Shown here piece after piece: positions 21,535-32,035 of a stretch of 64,000 bases of DNA. This DNA comes from Maniola hyperantus (lineage: Eukaryota; Arthropoda; Insecta; Lepidoptera; Nymphalidae): assembly GCF_902806685.2 (NCBI RefSeq), contig NC_048556.1, positions 744,001-808,000 on the forward strand. Direction: 5' to 3'. Position numbers and translations under genes: made by a program. The number at the start of each line of letters is the position of its first letter. Position 1 is the stretch's first letter. Under the pieces are notes generated by a model. The model saw only the letters and a list, made by a program, of their open reading frames with translations. It ran no database searches and was not told the origin of the DNA.

Positions 21535-21808
21535 CCATCGCCCCGCCCGGTTCACTACTCAGCACGAGATCAGAATGAGAAGGATTTGGTCATAGTCTAC
21601 CACGCTGGTCAAGTATGGAGTGGCAGACTTCACACAACTTTGAATACATAATGGAGAACTCTGAGGTATGCAGGTTTCCTCACGATGTTTTCCTTCACCG
21701 TTAAAGTAAGTGATATTTAATTGAATTTAAAACGCATATAACTGTGAAAGTTAGAGGTGCGTGCCCGGGATCGAACCTTCGACCTCCCGAATAGAAGGCG
21801 GACGTCTT
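21535..21808 (-). mobile_element. SINE-2 copy A of a flank-sharing pair
   Basis: Reverse copy, CATCGCCCCGCCC to GAAGGCGGACGTC. It is followed by CGGTTTACTTACCACTTTAT, the same flank as the next copy. Confidence 0.85.
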
Positions 21809-21845
21809 ACGGTTTACTTACCACTTTATTAATTTGCACATCGTC

Positions 21846-22146
21846 ATCATGATCAACCCATAGCTGGCTCACTACAGAGCACGGGTTTCCTCTCAGTATG
21901 AAAACGGTTTGGCCATAGTCCACCACCCTGGCCAAGTGCGGATTGGCAGACTTCACACACCTTTAAGAACATTGAAGAACTAGCTGGTATTAACATTGCA
22001 GGTGCCCTCACGATGTTTTCCTTCGCCGTTAAAGCAAGTGAGATTTAATTACTTAAAACGCACATAGCTCCGAAAAGTTAGAGAGAGGTGCGTGCCCGGA
22101 ATCGAACCCCCGATCTCCTGAATAGGAGGCGGACGTTTCAACCTAT
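21846..22146 (-). mobile_element. SINE-2 copy B of a flank-sharing pair
   Basis: Reverse copy, CATGATCAACCCATAGCTGG to GGAGGCGGACGTT, followed at 22147 by the same CGGTTTACTTACCACTTTAT flank. An internal 11-base insertion is near 21980. Confidence 0.87.
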
Positions 22147-22242
22147 CACGGTTTACTTACCACTTTATTAATTAGCAGTAGCACAGCATTTGTCAAATAT
22201 TATCTATCTAGGTACAGATACGAGTAGGTACTTACTCGTATC

Positions 22243-22580
22243 GACGACCTCCCTGGCGCAGTGGTGAGCGCTGTGGTCTTATTAGTGGGAGGTCCCGGGT
22301 TCGATTCCTGGCAGGGGTTTGGAATTTTATAATTTCTAAATTTCTGGTCTGGTGGGAGGCTTCGGCCGTGGCTAGTTACCACCCTACCGGCAAAGACGTG
22401 CCGCCAAGCGATTTAGCGTTCCGGTACGATGCCGTGTAGAAACCAAAGGGGTATGGGTTTAATAAAAACTGCCATACCCCTTCCAGGTTACCCCGCTATC
22501 ATCTTAGACTGCATCATCACTTACCATCAGGTGAGATTGCAGTCAAGGGCTAACTTGTATCTGAATAAAAATAAAAATAA
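22243..22580 (+). mobile_element. SINE-1, full length
   Basis: GACGACCTCCCTGGCGCAGT to GTATCTGAATAAAAATAAAA. One GGTCT unit is missing where other copies have GGTCTGGTCT. Confidence 0.93.
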
Positions 22581-22679
22581 AATACTTACTCGATACCGGC
22601 CCATCTGGGCTCACCTCTAGTGAATCGTGTTGTCTCATAAAAGTCACGGTCACACCACACTGGATTACTTTCAAAAACT

Positions 22680-22812
22680 TTGTTTTGGAACCCTCGTAGC
22701 TTTAGTTTTAAGTTCGCGTAAAAATTATCACCACTAAGTAGGTAGGTATATCTTACAAAACCAACAACCGACAATGAAAAAGTGTAATTTAGTACCTACC
22801 TATTTTGAATAC
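22680..22812 (+). mobile_element. non-LTR retrotransposon 3' end
   Basis: GAACCCTCGTAGCTTTAG, AAGTTCGCGTAAAAATTATC and AAAAAGTGTAATTTAG. Same LINE 3' family as 2274 and 31605. Confidence 0.6.
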
Positions 22813-23900
22813 ATTGATTTGATTTGATGTGTAAACATGTGCGTGTAAAAAAATACAAAATATGTTTGTTGATTCGTGGTTGAATGAAATTAAAGTTGTT
22901 TTAGGTTTTAATAATAATTTATTAGATATTTTTTTGAATTTTCCCAGATTTGCACAAATATGAAGTAAATGAGTATTTTTGACAAAAGTTTTATGGAAAA
23001 ACATGTAGATGCATAAATGTGATGCCCGCAAAACTCATTACCATAAGCCTTCGATGTATGATTAGTCTACTATTTCCGAAAAACTAACTAAAATTAGAAT
23101 TTTCGCGGCTGGATCTATCAAACCACCTTAAAGTGAATACTTCTTTAGTCATCAGTTTAGTAGTCAGTCTTCTAGTTCTTATTAAATGCTTTTGAACTGC
23201 GAAATATTTGTCAAAGCCTTTAAAAACAGATAGGTATTCGTAGTCTAATTTTTTGCACGTCGATCTTAAAGTAATTGAGGCCAAAAGTCTCCTAAGCAGA
23301 GCGGATGGTATCGTATGGGAACATGGCCTCCACTCCACGACGCGCGACGCGAACACGCCGCGTCGATCGTAGGCAAGCGATGACATAATTGCGTGACATA
23401 ACAAGAGGAAGATGCAACAACATCTATTGAAAGGCATTTGTTCAATCTTTTCTACTTAATCTTATCCAGTGTTATCCAATTTATTAAGGCACTTGCTAAT
23501 GGGGTCTTGAACTGTAGTAATAAAATGATGACGTGATTAGTATAGATAGTAGTACTTTATGGGGCTAGAATTCATTATTATTTAAAAAACCATGATTTTT
23601 ATTTATTTTAACGTGAACGTCACACTGTACTGACGGTGAATAATGACGTCACAATCCGTAAAAGACATTTTTTAAGCAAATTCGATTTGTAGTTTTTTTT
23701 TGATGAATTTTATTAATTAATTTTTATTAATTTAACCCCAAAATTTGTTCGATTTTGATGGCGGGCAAAGTAATTCGGACTTCCAGCCAACATTGCTCAC
23801 ATCGATTTTTCATCCAAATAACTCTTAAAAATACGTGAAAAATACCGTTAAATATATAATTTAAGGCTATCTTGTCCTAAGTGGAAAGGTAGAATAGGCC
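22813..23900. other. mostly unique DNA
   Basis: A 117-codon - strand frame (23437 to 23084) starts with a hydrophobic stretch (CCCIFLLLCHAIMSSLAYD) over a CpG-rich patch at 23330-23370. It has no recognised domain and is not called a gene. Confidence 0.35.
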
Positions 23901-23901
23901 T

Positions 23902-24096
23902 TAATTCCACCTTCCGTCCTTAATGGTATAGTTACCGTCAAACTAGCCAACTTTGCCATTCAATGATACTAAAAAAATTACAAAGCGAATTTGCTTATAA
24001 ATTGCTTTTTCGGCAAAGTATAATTGAATGGCAAACTTGGCTAGTTTGACGGTAACTATACCATTTAGGACGTCTTATTTAGGAAGGTGGAATAAA
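23902..24096. mobile_element. foldback MITE
   Basis: Inner arms 23924-23968 and 24021-24068 (ATGGTATAGTTACCGTCAAA, ACTAGCCAA and mirror) are about 45 bases and nearly perfect. Outer arms (TTCCACCTTCC and GGAAGGTGGAA) extend the palindrome with an unpaired interval. Confidence 0.85.
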
Positions 24097-24106
24097 CCCT
24101 TTAGGC

Positions 24107-24350
24107 AATTTATTCGAAGCTATAGCTAATAAGAACCTGGGTACAACATTGTGAATCGATTGATGTCAACTGCACAAAGCACGTCCGTAATAGCTAATAA
24201 CACAGACAATGCGATGTCAAAGCAACAAAAGCGACACAACAATACATTATTAGGTCAGACTATTGTAGAGGCTATGTCGAGACTAAAATAATATTGATAC
24301 ACAATGTCTAGTCAACAAGTTATTATATTATATTACTGTATGGATAACAT
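24107..24350. other. unique DNA
   Basis: No gene seen. Confidence 0.4.
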
Positions 24351-24354
24351 CCAT

Positions 24355-24450
24355 ATCTGTAATATATATAAAAGGAAAAGCTGACTGACTGACTGACTGA
24401 CTGATCTATCAGCGCACAGCTCAAACTACTGGATGGATCGGATCTTGAGT
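24355..24450 (+). mobile_element. Hel-1, 5' part
   Basis: ATATATAAAAGGAAAAGCTG, five GACT units, CAGCGCACAGCTCAAACTAC. Broken at GGATCGGATC. Confidence 0.8.
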
Positions 24451-24454
24451 TAAG

Positions 24455-24758
24455 ACACGAGATTTCCTAGTTTAGGGGTCAGGATTCCACAGAAATGAAC
24501 TTTACTGAGTTATTAAATAAGTAAATATTTAAAATAAACACATACTCATAAGCACACACTCACACACGCATACACACACACATACAATCATACACACACT
24601 GTTGTAATTTTATTTTATTATTGTATATACCTACATTTATTCTAACTCTATTCTGTTAAAATAGTTTAATTATAATTTTAAGTAATCTCTTTTGGCCTTC
24701 TGTTATACCTAGATTTAAATTTAAATAATAATTATGTATTTACGCTGTTGATTACTTT

Positions 24759-24802
<44 letters not shown>
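24455..24802 (+). mobile_element. LINE 3' end with poly(A)
   Basis: Starts with TTTCCTAGTTTAGGGGTCAG (reverse-complement copy at 15793-15862). It continues through CA-rich and AT-rich 3' UTR-like sequence with ACGCTGTTGATTAC (also at 45700) and ends in about 43 A (24760-24802). 5'-truncated, no coding frame left. Confidence 0.65.
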
Positions 24803-24803
<1 letters not shown>

Positions 24804-24804
<1 letters not shown>

Positions 24805-24962
24805 AGCTGATGCTCGCAACTTTTTTTTTCTCGGGATAAAAAGTAGCCTGTCACTCTCCAGGTCTTAAACTTGTAAAAAATCACGTCGATCCGTTACTCC
24901 GTTGCGACGTGGTAGAAAGACAAACCAATAAACCAACAAACACTTTCGCATTTATAATAAGG
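24804..24962 (-). mobile_element. Hel-2 with deletion
   Basis: CTAGCTGATGCTCGCAACTT at the left, GGGATAAAAAGTAGCC, GATCCGTTACTCCGTTGCG and CACTTTCGCATTTATAATA. Confidence 0.78.
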
Positions 24963-25348
24963 GTAGTGATTGGCATCACAAGTAAATACATAACAAATCA
25001 TGTCATAAATAATTAATCAACAAAAGTAAGCAGTCACTACAGATACCCTTATCTCCACAGATTAGCCAAAAAGTAACATTTAAACGCGACACCGCAGATA
25101 ACATCTCCTCTACACTAACAAACTCGATTGTTCTGCAGTTTCCCATAGCACAGATGTTTTAACCACTTTCGTGGATTAGGTTAACCGACTGTTTGTGAAA
25201 TGCAAGTATTACAGGCCAAGAGCTGAAAGCACACTTTTACGGGGCATTTGATAAACACTAAGACTGAGGTATAATCTAAAGTTCTGAATGTGGCTTTCAA
25301 GTTAATGTCAACTTGTCGTAAATCTGCTAACTTCTGAATGTCAACCAA
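24963..25348. other. no gene seen
   Basis: A 72-codon chance frame on the - strand is not supported by any motif. Confidence 0.4.
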
Positions 25349-25559
25349 ATTATAATATAAAAGGAAAAAGTGAGAAACTGAATGATCTATTAAACGCACA
25401 GCTCAAACAACTGGATAGATTAAGCGGGCCATGCAGATAGCGTAAGACATCCGCTAAGAAAGGATTTTTGAATATCAAAAATCATCAACCCCCAAGGAGG
25501 TTCAATAAGGGTCTGAAATTTGTGCAGTTCACGCGGACGAAGTCGCGGGCATAAGCTAG
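25349..25559 (+). mobile_element. Hel-1 copy
   Basis: ATATAAAAGGAAAAAGTGAG, CGCTAAGAAAGGATTTTTG, CACGCGGACGAAGTCGCGGG hairpin and CATAAGCTAG before T. Confidence 0.82.
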
Positions 25560-25963
25560 TTCAAAATATAAGATTGCTAACTCTTTAGTGTAAAGATGTA
25601 CCTACAAAATATACAAATACACATTTCTTTACGAATCTGGGTAAACTGTGGAGATGTTACAAAAACAAAAAGGTACAGCCAAATTCTGCCTATTATCATG
25701 CAATATGTTATGATATATTATGTACCTAACAACGTGTACCTATGTTCAGGTACCTGTTATAAATTAACCGACGGCTTTCCGTCAATCTAGTTAAAATGAT
25801 TGTTTGTGAAATGCTAAATCTAATGATGTAATAATTGCCGAAACAATGGCCCCGGCATCTCCCGCATTATGTCATGTCGTGGGGCTGTAACGCGTTGCAG
25901 GTCGCGGTAACGCTGCATTGTGCATGCGACATGCCCAAAATGCAATCAGAGCTTCATCATTAG
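25560..25963. other. no gene seen
   Basis: 25850-25950 is somewhat GC-rich (CCCCGGCATCTCCCGC). No supported frame. Confidence 0.4.
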
Positions 25964-26575
25964 CTTTTTAGGGTTCCGTACCTCAAAAGGAAAAAGAAAC
26001 CCTTATAGGATCACTTTGTTGTCTGTCTGTCGTGTATGTCTAGAAACCTACAGGGTACTTCCCGTTGACTTAGAGTTATATTTGGCAGGTAGGTAGGTCT
26101 TATAGTAGACATTGTAATGATCCCCATTTTTGTATAAAATATAATGTAATAAGTGTTTCTATAAACAATTAATTGTTTATAGAAACACAAAAATGGGGAT
26201 CATTACAATGTCTACTATAAGACCTACCTACCTGCCAAATTTATTATGTATTAAGAAGTAGACGGAATGACACACTGTTTAAACCTTCGTGGGTTTTGCT
26301 GTGTCTAAATTGGATTTGTTAAACATTCTTTATGTTGGTAATTTAAAAAAAAAACATAAGGGGAAAAAATCTGAAAACCGTGAATTTAGGGTTATATCAC
26401 ACAAGAAAATCGTATCATAATATGAAAGGGCTTTACCTGTGCATTCTAAAACAGATTTTTATTTATTTTTAGGCATAATAGTTTTTGGTTTATCGTGCAA
26501 AATGTTGAAAAAATACGACTGTAGTACGGAACCCTCAGTGCGCGAGTCTGAATAGCACTTGGCCGGTTTTTATTG
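25964..26575 (+). repeat. GTTCC repeat carrying a foldback insertion
   Basis: 25964-26100 (TTAGGGTTCCGTACCTC, AACCCTTATAGGATCACTTT, CCCGTTGAC) and 26360-26575 (AAATCTGAAAACCGTG, CGACTGTAGTACGGAACC, TTGGCCGGTTTTT) are the two parts of one repeat copy. Between them is an unusual inverted duplication. Confidence 0.82.
26080..26240. repeat. composite perfect inverted repeat
   Basis: 26080-26133 and 26187-26240 are perfect 54-base inverted arms. Between them 26153-26188 is itself a perfect 36-base palindrome (GTGTTTCTATAAACAATT and mirror). The left side has about 19 extra bases (ATAAAATATAATGTAATAA) absent on the right. Confidence 0.95.
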
Positions 26576-26671
26576 ATGAGATGACAAGCGCAATGTGCAG
26601 GTTGATTGCGGAGAAACTGCATCAATCACAGTTACAATCTTAATTGTTATGAATTGCAGAATTTATGGTAT

Positions 26672-26891
26672 ATTAGCTTATGCTCGCGACTTCGTCCGCG
26701 TGGAGTACATAAATTTCAAACCCCCATTTAACCCACTTAGGGGTGGAATTTCGCAAAAGCCTTTCTTAGTGGGTACCTACTCTTTACAAAGAACACACCC
26801 TCCAAATTTCATGTCTCTAGGACCAGCGGTTTAGGCTGTGCGTTGATATATAAGTCAGTCAGTCAGGACTTTGAATTTTATATTTATAGAT
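26672..26891 (-). mobile_element. Hel-4 copy
   Basis: TTAGCTTATGCTCGCGACTT hairpin end, CATTTAACCCACTTAGGGG, GGACCAGCGGTTTAGGCTG, GTCA units and TTTGAATTTTATATTTATAGA. Confidence 0.83.
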
Positions 26892-27257
26892 TTGCTGCAA
26901 CAATGCATTGTAACCAATAGTGTGCAAGTGTCGGCCAATCAGAGATGATTGCAATCGTTACACCTTAGCTTTTTTCTTAAACAAGTTAGCTCTTGAGTTT
27001 GGCCACCACGACGATCTATTCATATAGGTCCCAGAGTCGTCTCGGGTTGCTCCCTTACCGCACGATTGTGCCTCTGTCTTGGCTGTCAAATCGTTGTAGG
27101 TAATAAAATACTGAGTATCCTTGATGCATAGGATTCGGTGAACCGTCGCCCTAGAAGACTCATTGGTGACGAAGCGCTGGTCAATTCTAAACTTCAAAGT
27201 TTGTAACATCGGCGCAAAGTTGCCTGTCTATCGATATTCTACAGGATATATTTCGGA
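26892..27257. other. repeat-like and unique DNA
   Basis: 26894-26957 (GCAACAATGCATTGTAACCAATAG with CCAATCAGAG and GATTGCAATCGT) matches 51885-51960, so it belongs to a dispersed family. The rest is unique. Confidence 0.45.
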
Positions 27258-27461
27258 GTGTTTTTTTTTTTTTTAACTTGTGTGTGTGCCCAAGAACTTT
27301 TTAACCTGGTGCCTCCTTCACCCTTCTACTATCGTACCGTAAGGCATCGCCAAGATCTGCACCCGTACCTACTTAGTCAAGCAAAGCGATTTGCCTCCTC
27401 ATTTCTAATCCGAACAGCTAAGATTTGGAACTCCCTTCCTGATGATAATAATGATGAATAA
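27258..27461 (+). pseudogene. non-LTR retrotransposon C-terminal remnant
   Basis: The frame reads RTVRHRQDLHPYLLSQAKR then SFLIRTAKIWNSLPDD. The pattern of basic residues ending in SFxxRTAxxWNSLP is the usual C-terminus of LINE ORF2 proteins. There is no reverse transcriptase core upstream, so it is a 5'-truncated dead copy. Family not determined. Confidence 0.55.
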
Positions 27462-27844
27462 GTACATAGAGATTGCCGTAACAGCTCGTTTACACTTAAA
27501 TAAGTAAAAGGCAAGATCCATCCATTACTAAGAGCTGCAATTTGATCCTTAGTTATTTGTTTATGACGCAAAACAACGTTTTCATACAAAATCTTAGTAA
27601 ATAATATAATTTGTAACACATATCATCTAATATGCTACAGTTTCCCACACTCCCATTGTTAAATGAGCTTATGTAAATAAGCACGGCGCTTGTAACGACG
27701 CGACGGCCGCACGGTCGGACGAACCACTTGCGCAAATCACATCATTTGGCGTTGCGAAGATAGACTTCAATTGTTATAGTATAACTATAATTATGCTTTG
27801 CAGATTTGACTTTGAGAAATTTTATAAAATGAATGCTTGGAATT

Positions 27845-28035
27845 TCTCTACGTGATCAAATTAGAATTGAAGAGATGCGTAGGAGAACCAGAGTAACCGA
27901 CACACTCGTATCTCAACGGGTGGCGAAGCTGAAGTGGGCAGTGCACCAGCAAGCGCAGCGTTTGATGACACTCCACTAGGTGGACACACAACATCAAACA
28001 AGTCGCAGGGAACCATCTATCGATTGACGATCGAT
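27845..28035 (+). pseudogene. RTE-type LINE fragment
   Basis: Translates in pieces to RIEEMRRRTRVTDTL and QRVAKLKWAVHQQAQ, matching the RNEEIRRRT...ISKLKWxWAGH segment of RTE-like LINEs seen at 39530. Stops and frame breaks show it is inactive. Confidence 0.65.
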
Positions 28036-28224
28036 GATGATCTAGTGAAAAACTCTGCTTACCTACAATGAAAATACAGAGAGATATTGCACAACATTTT
28101 GAAGATCATTGCACTCAAGTGGTTAAGGATATACATTCGTAAAATGTCAGTCCGGCTGTCAGACGGCTTTTACTTTATCATTCATCAATTAAATGCTACC
28201 TATAAATAATAAACATCCGCCCTG

Positions 28225-28500
28225 TTTATTATTATTATTATTATTTTTTATTTATTGATCAAACATAGGTACACTTAAACATACTTCCTTACGAGAACTA
28301 ATACATAAAATACATAATAACAAAACAAATTTGTTAAGTAGGTAGGTATACAGAAAAATCGACTGTCCCTAAGCTAGGTATACACCTGTGTTTTAGGCGA
28401 CAGCACTCTCCTTAAAATTGATGGCTCATTTTATATACAAAAGAAAAGGAATCTGCATGTAAGGTAGATATTATAAAATTTAACATGTTTACTATAATTA
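28225..28500 (-). mobile_element. probable LINE 3' UTR
   Basis: Begins with ATT units and TTTTTTATTTATTGATCAAA, the reversed form of an A-rich LINE tail, then non-coding sequence up to a GT-rich tract. No coding part. Confidence 0.4.
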
Positions 28501-28504
28501 TTAG

Positions 28505-28575
28505 AACTATAACTATTAGTGAGTGTATGTGTGTGTTTGTGTGTGTGCGTGTGTGTGTGGGTGGGTGTGTGTATT
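28505..28575. repeat. GT-rich microsatellite
   Basis: Imperfect (GT)n with GTGGGTGGG interruptions. Confidence 0.85.
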
Positions 28576-28695
28576 ATATATTTATTTTGTAAATAATAAT
28601 GTATATTTTAATAATATATTGTAATATATATTTGATATAATATATTATATTAAAATTTCCAACAGCTTTTCAGTCTCCGAATATGTTCGTGTTTA

Positions 28696-29124
28696 GGCAG
28701 TGGTGCGACCGCCGGCGAGAAAACGAATAGTTACTATCGGCGATTTTCTCTCACAATAAACGCACAATAAATGTACATTCCGTGTAAACGAAAGAGATGC
28801 ATATATCAAAAGTTGCTCTCTGACTGTTCACACTGCCGGCGACGACTCGCTTTACTAGTTTTGTCGCTGAGCGATGAGCTTTCAAAAATAAACTCGCTCA
28901 GCGATGCTCGCTCGCTTGAACACGTGTAACGCGCGCGTAGGTTTGCACAGGACTGAACGACCGCGGGCTATGGCGCGAGTAATCGCTCGTCGCACTTGCA
29001 CACTCGCTTATAGCCCGGCGACAAAACTATCGAAACTACACACTCGCTTCCCGCTGATCGCCAACTCGTTTAAGTTTCTAGTTCTACTCGTTTCTCGTTC
29101 ATCGTCGGCGGTCGGACCACTGCC
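28696..29124. mobile_element. CpG-rich TIR element
   Basis: Ends GGCAGTGGTGCGACCGCCGG and CGGCGGTCGGACCACTGCC are inverted (about 22 bases, few mismatches). The interior is rich in CGCTCG/CGAGCG words and contains no transposase. It could be a non-autonomous DNA transposon; a target duplication is not clear. Confidence 0.65.
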
Positions 29125-29169
29125 TTACAGTTTAACAACCTTCGGGGAATTACTCAGTTACAATCCAAT

Positions 29170-29345
29170 CCAATCCATCAGCTTGGCCTTTGCAAGAGCA
29201 CCACCACACACAGTACCTACTCCGCCTTCCTCATCCTCCCGCTCCCCGCCGCCACCTTCTTCAGGTCATCGGTCCAGCGGGCTGGAGGTCGTCATACACT
29301 GCGCGTACCGGTACGTGGTCTCCACTTCAGCACGTCTGCCCCATT
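29170..29345 (-). pseudogene. RTE-type LINE fragment, antisense
   Basis: On the - strand the pieces YDDLQPAGPMT and LKKVAAGSGRMRKAE align with RPPARWTDDIKRLAGNAWMRKAE of the RTE copy at 39675-39745. The + strand frames here (up to 154 codons) are shadows of it. Confidence 0.7.
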
Positions 29346-29381
29346 GGGATGACTCACTTAACATCTGATATCTATCTAAAT

Positions 29382-29548
29382 TCTAAATATATAAAAGGAA
29401 AAGGTGACTGACTGACTGACTGACGGACTGACAGATCTATCAACGCACAGCTCAAACTACTGGATAGATCGGGCTGAAATTAGGCATGCAGATAGCTATT
29501 ATGACGTAGGCATCCGCTAAGAAAGAATTTTTGAAAATTCAACCCATT
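29382..29548 (+). mobile_element. Hel-1, 3'-truncated
   Basis: TCTAAATATATAAAAGGAAA, (GACT)n and CATCCGCTAAGAAAGAATTT, ending at TTCAACCC without the hairpin. Confidence 0.83.
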
Positions 29549-29757
29549 TAATGTTTTTTTTCGGGGGTTTTAAAAAAATAATCATTTAAGTACCTACTCT
29601 TGACACTGGTGCAACCTGAATTAAACCACGTACTAAATCTCCCAATAAATGGCAGCCTCTAAAGGTCAAGGTCAAGTTCGCCAGTAAAACGAGCACACTC
29701 ATTGCAATTGATATGTAGAGCAGGAGCGACAGAAAAAAAATCTTAATACTTGAAAAA

Positions 29758-29932
29758 AAATCGGATTTTATCCCATACTTGTGCTATAAGACCTAACTAT
29801 CTGCCAAACTTCATAATTCTAGGAGAACGGGAAGTACCCTATAGGTTTTCTTGACCGACACGACAGACGGACAGACAGAGAACAAAGTGAAGGGTTCCTT
29901 TTCCTTTTGAGATACGGAACCGTTAAAATTGC
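29758..29932 (-). repeat. GTTCC repeat, 5' part
   Basis: Reverse copy with GGGAAGTACCCTATAGG, GACGGACAGACAGAG and TTTTGAGATACGGAACCG. Confidence 0.8.
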
Positions 29933-29951
29933 TATTATTATCATTACTAAG

Positions 29952-30068
29952 TACATGTCTGATCTCAACCCATTCTGTACACTACTGACCACCGGTCTCC
30001 TCTCAAAATGAAAAAGGTCTTAGATCATAGTCCGCCACGCTGACCAATTGGCAGATTTCACACATCTT
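29952..30068 (-). mobile_element. SINE-2, 3' part
   Basis: TCAACCCATTCTGTACACTA, GGTCTCCTCTCAAAATGA and CCGCCACGCTGACCAATTGG. Confidence 0.75.
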
Positions 30069-30637
30069 TATATTCGATCAATGTTAATGAATTCAATTAT
30101 TTTGATAGATAATAATTATTATAGGTAGTTTTTTAGTAAACATACTATTGCGACGTTTGTGTGTTTAATATAATTTTACTAAGTAAGTCCTAAAAGCGAC
30201 GCTATGTGGTTTGAGTGTGTGTGCAAGAAACAAGGAAGTATATTACGTCGGGACTCAGGGAAGGGGAATATAATGCATACGAACGGGTGTTCTGTGATAC
30301 GAACAGACGACGTCTCATTTCATTTTGCATTGGAATTTGAATAGCAACAAGTAAACATTGGTCTGTGGTAGTAGCCTTAGTGAACGTCACAGACAGTGTA
30401 CGCTGTGTATGGTCTGTGGACCTGCGGTACAAGTCTAGAGTGAAGTTGTCTATGGCTAACGTTGTATCAGTCAGTCGTTTAATCGATAATCGATATTTGT
30501 TTTCGAGAGAGCGTGTGTGAATGACATGAAAACGACATGGCATTCTCATAGTCGTTTCTTAGCCTAACCTAACCTCAAGAAAAAACCTATTTTCCAAATT
30601 TCAAGTTAATAATATCAATAATTAAAACTTTCCCATA
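30069..30637. other. unique DNA with a chance-length frame
   Basis: A 115-codon - strand frame (30549 to 30202) has no recognised domain. CCTAACCTAACC at 30565-30576 is a short match to the insect TTAGG unit, too short to mean a telomeric tract. Confidence 0.35.
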
Positions 30638-30966
30638 CAAACTTTCATCCCCTATTTTACCACCCGTATGGGCGAATTTTCCAAAAATCCTGAAACACAT
30701 ATTTCTTCATTTGTGACCGAGAACCCAAATACCAATTTTCGTGCAAATAACTTGAAAAATGACGGACTTTCATACAAAATTCCATCCCCCATTTAACCCA
30801 CTTAGGGGTGGAATTTCGATAAATCCTTTCTTAGTGGATACATACTCTTTACAAAGAATAGACCCTCCAAATTTCATGTCTTGAGGACCAGCGGTTTAGG
30901 CTGTGCGTTGATATATATGTCAGTCAGTCAGTCAGTCAGGACTTTGAATTTTATATAATATATAGA
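30638..30966 (-). mobile_element. two overlapping Hel-4 pieces
   Basis: 30638-30775 is a divergent interior copy (ACTTTCATCCCCTATTTTAC). 30776-30966 is a typical Hel-4 right part (CCCATTTAACCCACTTAGGG, GACCAGCGGTTTAGGCTG, four GTCA, TTTGAATTTTATATAATATA). Confidence 0.72.
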
Positions 30967-31334
30967 TTTCAAAATTTCAAGGTTGAACATAATATTATTT
31001 TTCCAACGTTACACACAATCAGTCTTGCAGTAAGTAACGTTGGTAAAGATCTAATCAATGCAAAGGGCATCTTCCCATGTTGTGTACTAAGAAAAAAAAT
31101 ACAACTAAGTAGGTAGTATCGTTGAAATTTTGGCATCATTGGCATGGTAAATTTTTTCTTTTGTTTGTGCATTAATAATAATCAATGAAATTGACTAAAA
31201 TTTTTTTGATGCCGAGTGACCCAATTTCATGTAAAGATCATTTAAAAAAAATTTAGTCAATTTCATTGGTTTTTATACTGTCCAAGTTAAAAAACACTGT
31301 ATATAGCATCGCCATTTTCCAAACTCTGGTCTGA
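30967..31334. other. unique AT-rich DNA with a short inverted pair
   Basis: AATCAATGAAATTGACTAAA near 31181-31200 is mirrored by TTTAGTCAATTTCATTGGTT near 31252-31271, with about 50 bases between. Possible small foldback element. Confidence 0.5.
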
Positions 31335-31339
31335 GTTTA

Positions 31340-31570
31340 AAAGAAAAAAAAAAATCTTTTTTATTCGTATAAACTTTTACAAGCACTTACGAATAGTCGG
31401 ATGCATCTACCACTGGTTCGGAATGCCTTTCCTACCGAGAAGAACCAGCAAGAAACTCGGCGGTTGCTCTTTTCAAATATTTGATATTTGATATAGGTAC
31501 AAGATTATGCCATGTATAAAATAGTATTTGCAGTCTTGTGCGTTGCTGGAACAAGCTGCAGGTCAAATCC
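31340..31570 (-). mobile_element. LINE 3' end
   Basis: TTTTATTCGTATAAACTTTT, CGAATAGTCGGATGCATC and CCTTTCCTACCGAGAAGAAC. A shorter copy of the same 3' end is at 6052, and TCAAATCCACGCTCTTTTATC recurs at 50828. Confidence 0.6.
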
Positions 31571-31604
31571 ACGCTCTTTTATCATTTTATGTTAGGTAGG
31601 TAGG

Positions 31605-31738
31605 TAAGTAGCTTTAGTTTTAAGTTAGCGAAATAATTATCACCACTATAATCTTACAAATCTGACAATCGAAAAGAGTACCTAATTTATTACCTATTTT
31701 CTCCTATTTTGAATAAATCATTTGCCTTTTGACTTTTG
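31605..31738 (+). mobile_element. non-LTR retrotransposon 3' end
   Basis: GTAGCTTTAGTTTTAAGTTA, ATTATCACCACTATAATC, then ATTTTGAATAAATCATTTGC at the right edge, the A/T tail of this LINE family. Confidence 0.6.
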
Positions 31739-32035
31739 ACAGAAACCTGGCTCGCGGTTTACGTGGACATCGAAAAATTTGTGCCCCATTTTTACCATGA
31801 ACGCATGCCATTCCAATTATACAGTTTATATAACAAACAATTGTCATATATTTGTCGCCATTTCGTACTTGACCGAAAAATGGCATACCGGCTTGTAATT
31901 GTAGGTAATTAGTGAAGAAAACGCATTGTACACCCTCCCGCCGCGCGCCGCCGCCTGCCGCGCCCCCGGGCAGAGGTCACAGCGTGGGAACCGACCGCTT
32001 TGTCAATTGAGACATTTTATCTTGTTATTTTTTAG
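31739..32035. other. unique DNA
   Basis: 31935-31975 is GC-rich (CCGCGCGCCGCCGCCTGCC). No gene. Confidence 0.4.

Noticed and set aside
23084..23437. 117-codon - strand frame with a hydrophobic N-terminus
   Set aside because: No domain, no splice evidence and no known family; the hydrophobic start alone is not enough.
28904..29368. 154-codon + strand open frame
   Set aside because: It covers the end of a CpG-rich TIR element and the antisense of an RTE fragment; low stop density is due to GC content.
30202..30549. 115-codon - strand frame
   Set aside because: Composition is near random and no motif is visible; several frames of this length are expected by chance in 64 kb.
30565..30576. telomere-like CCTAACCTAACC
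   Set aside because: Only two TTAGG units; not a telomeric or interstitial tract.
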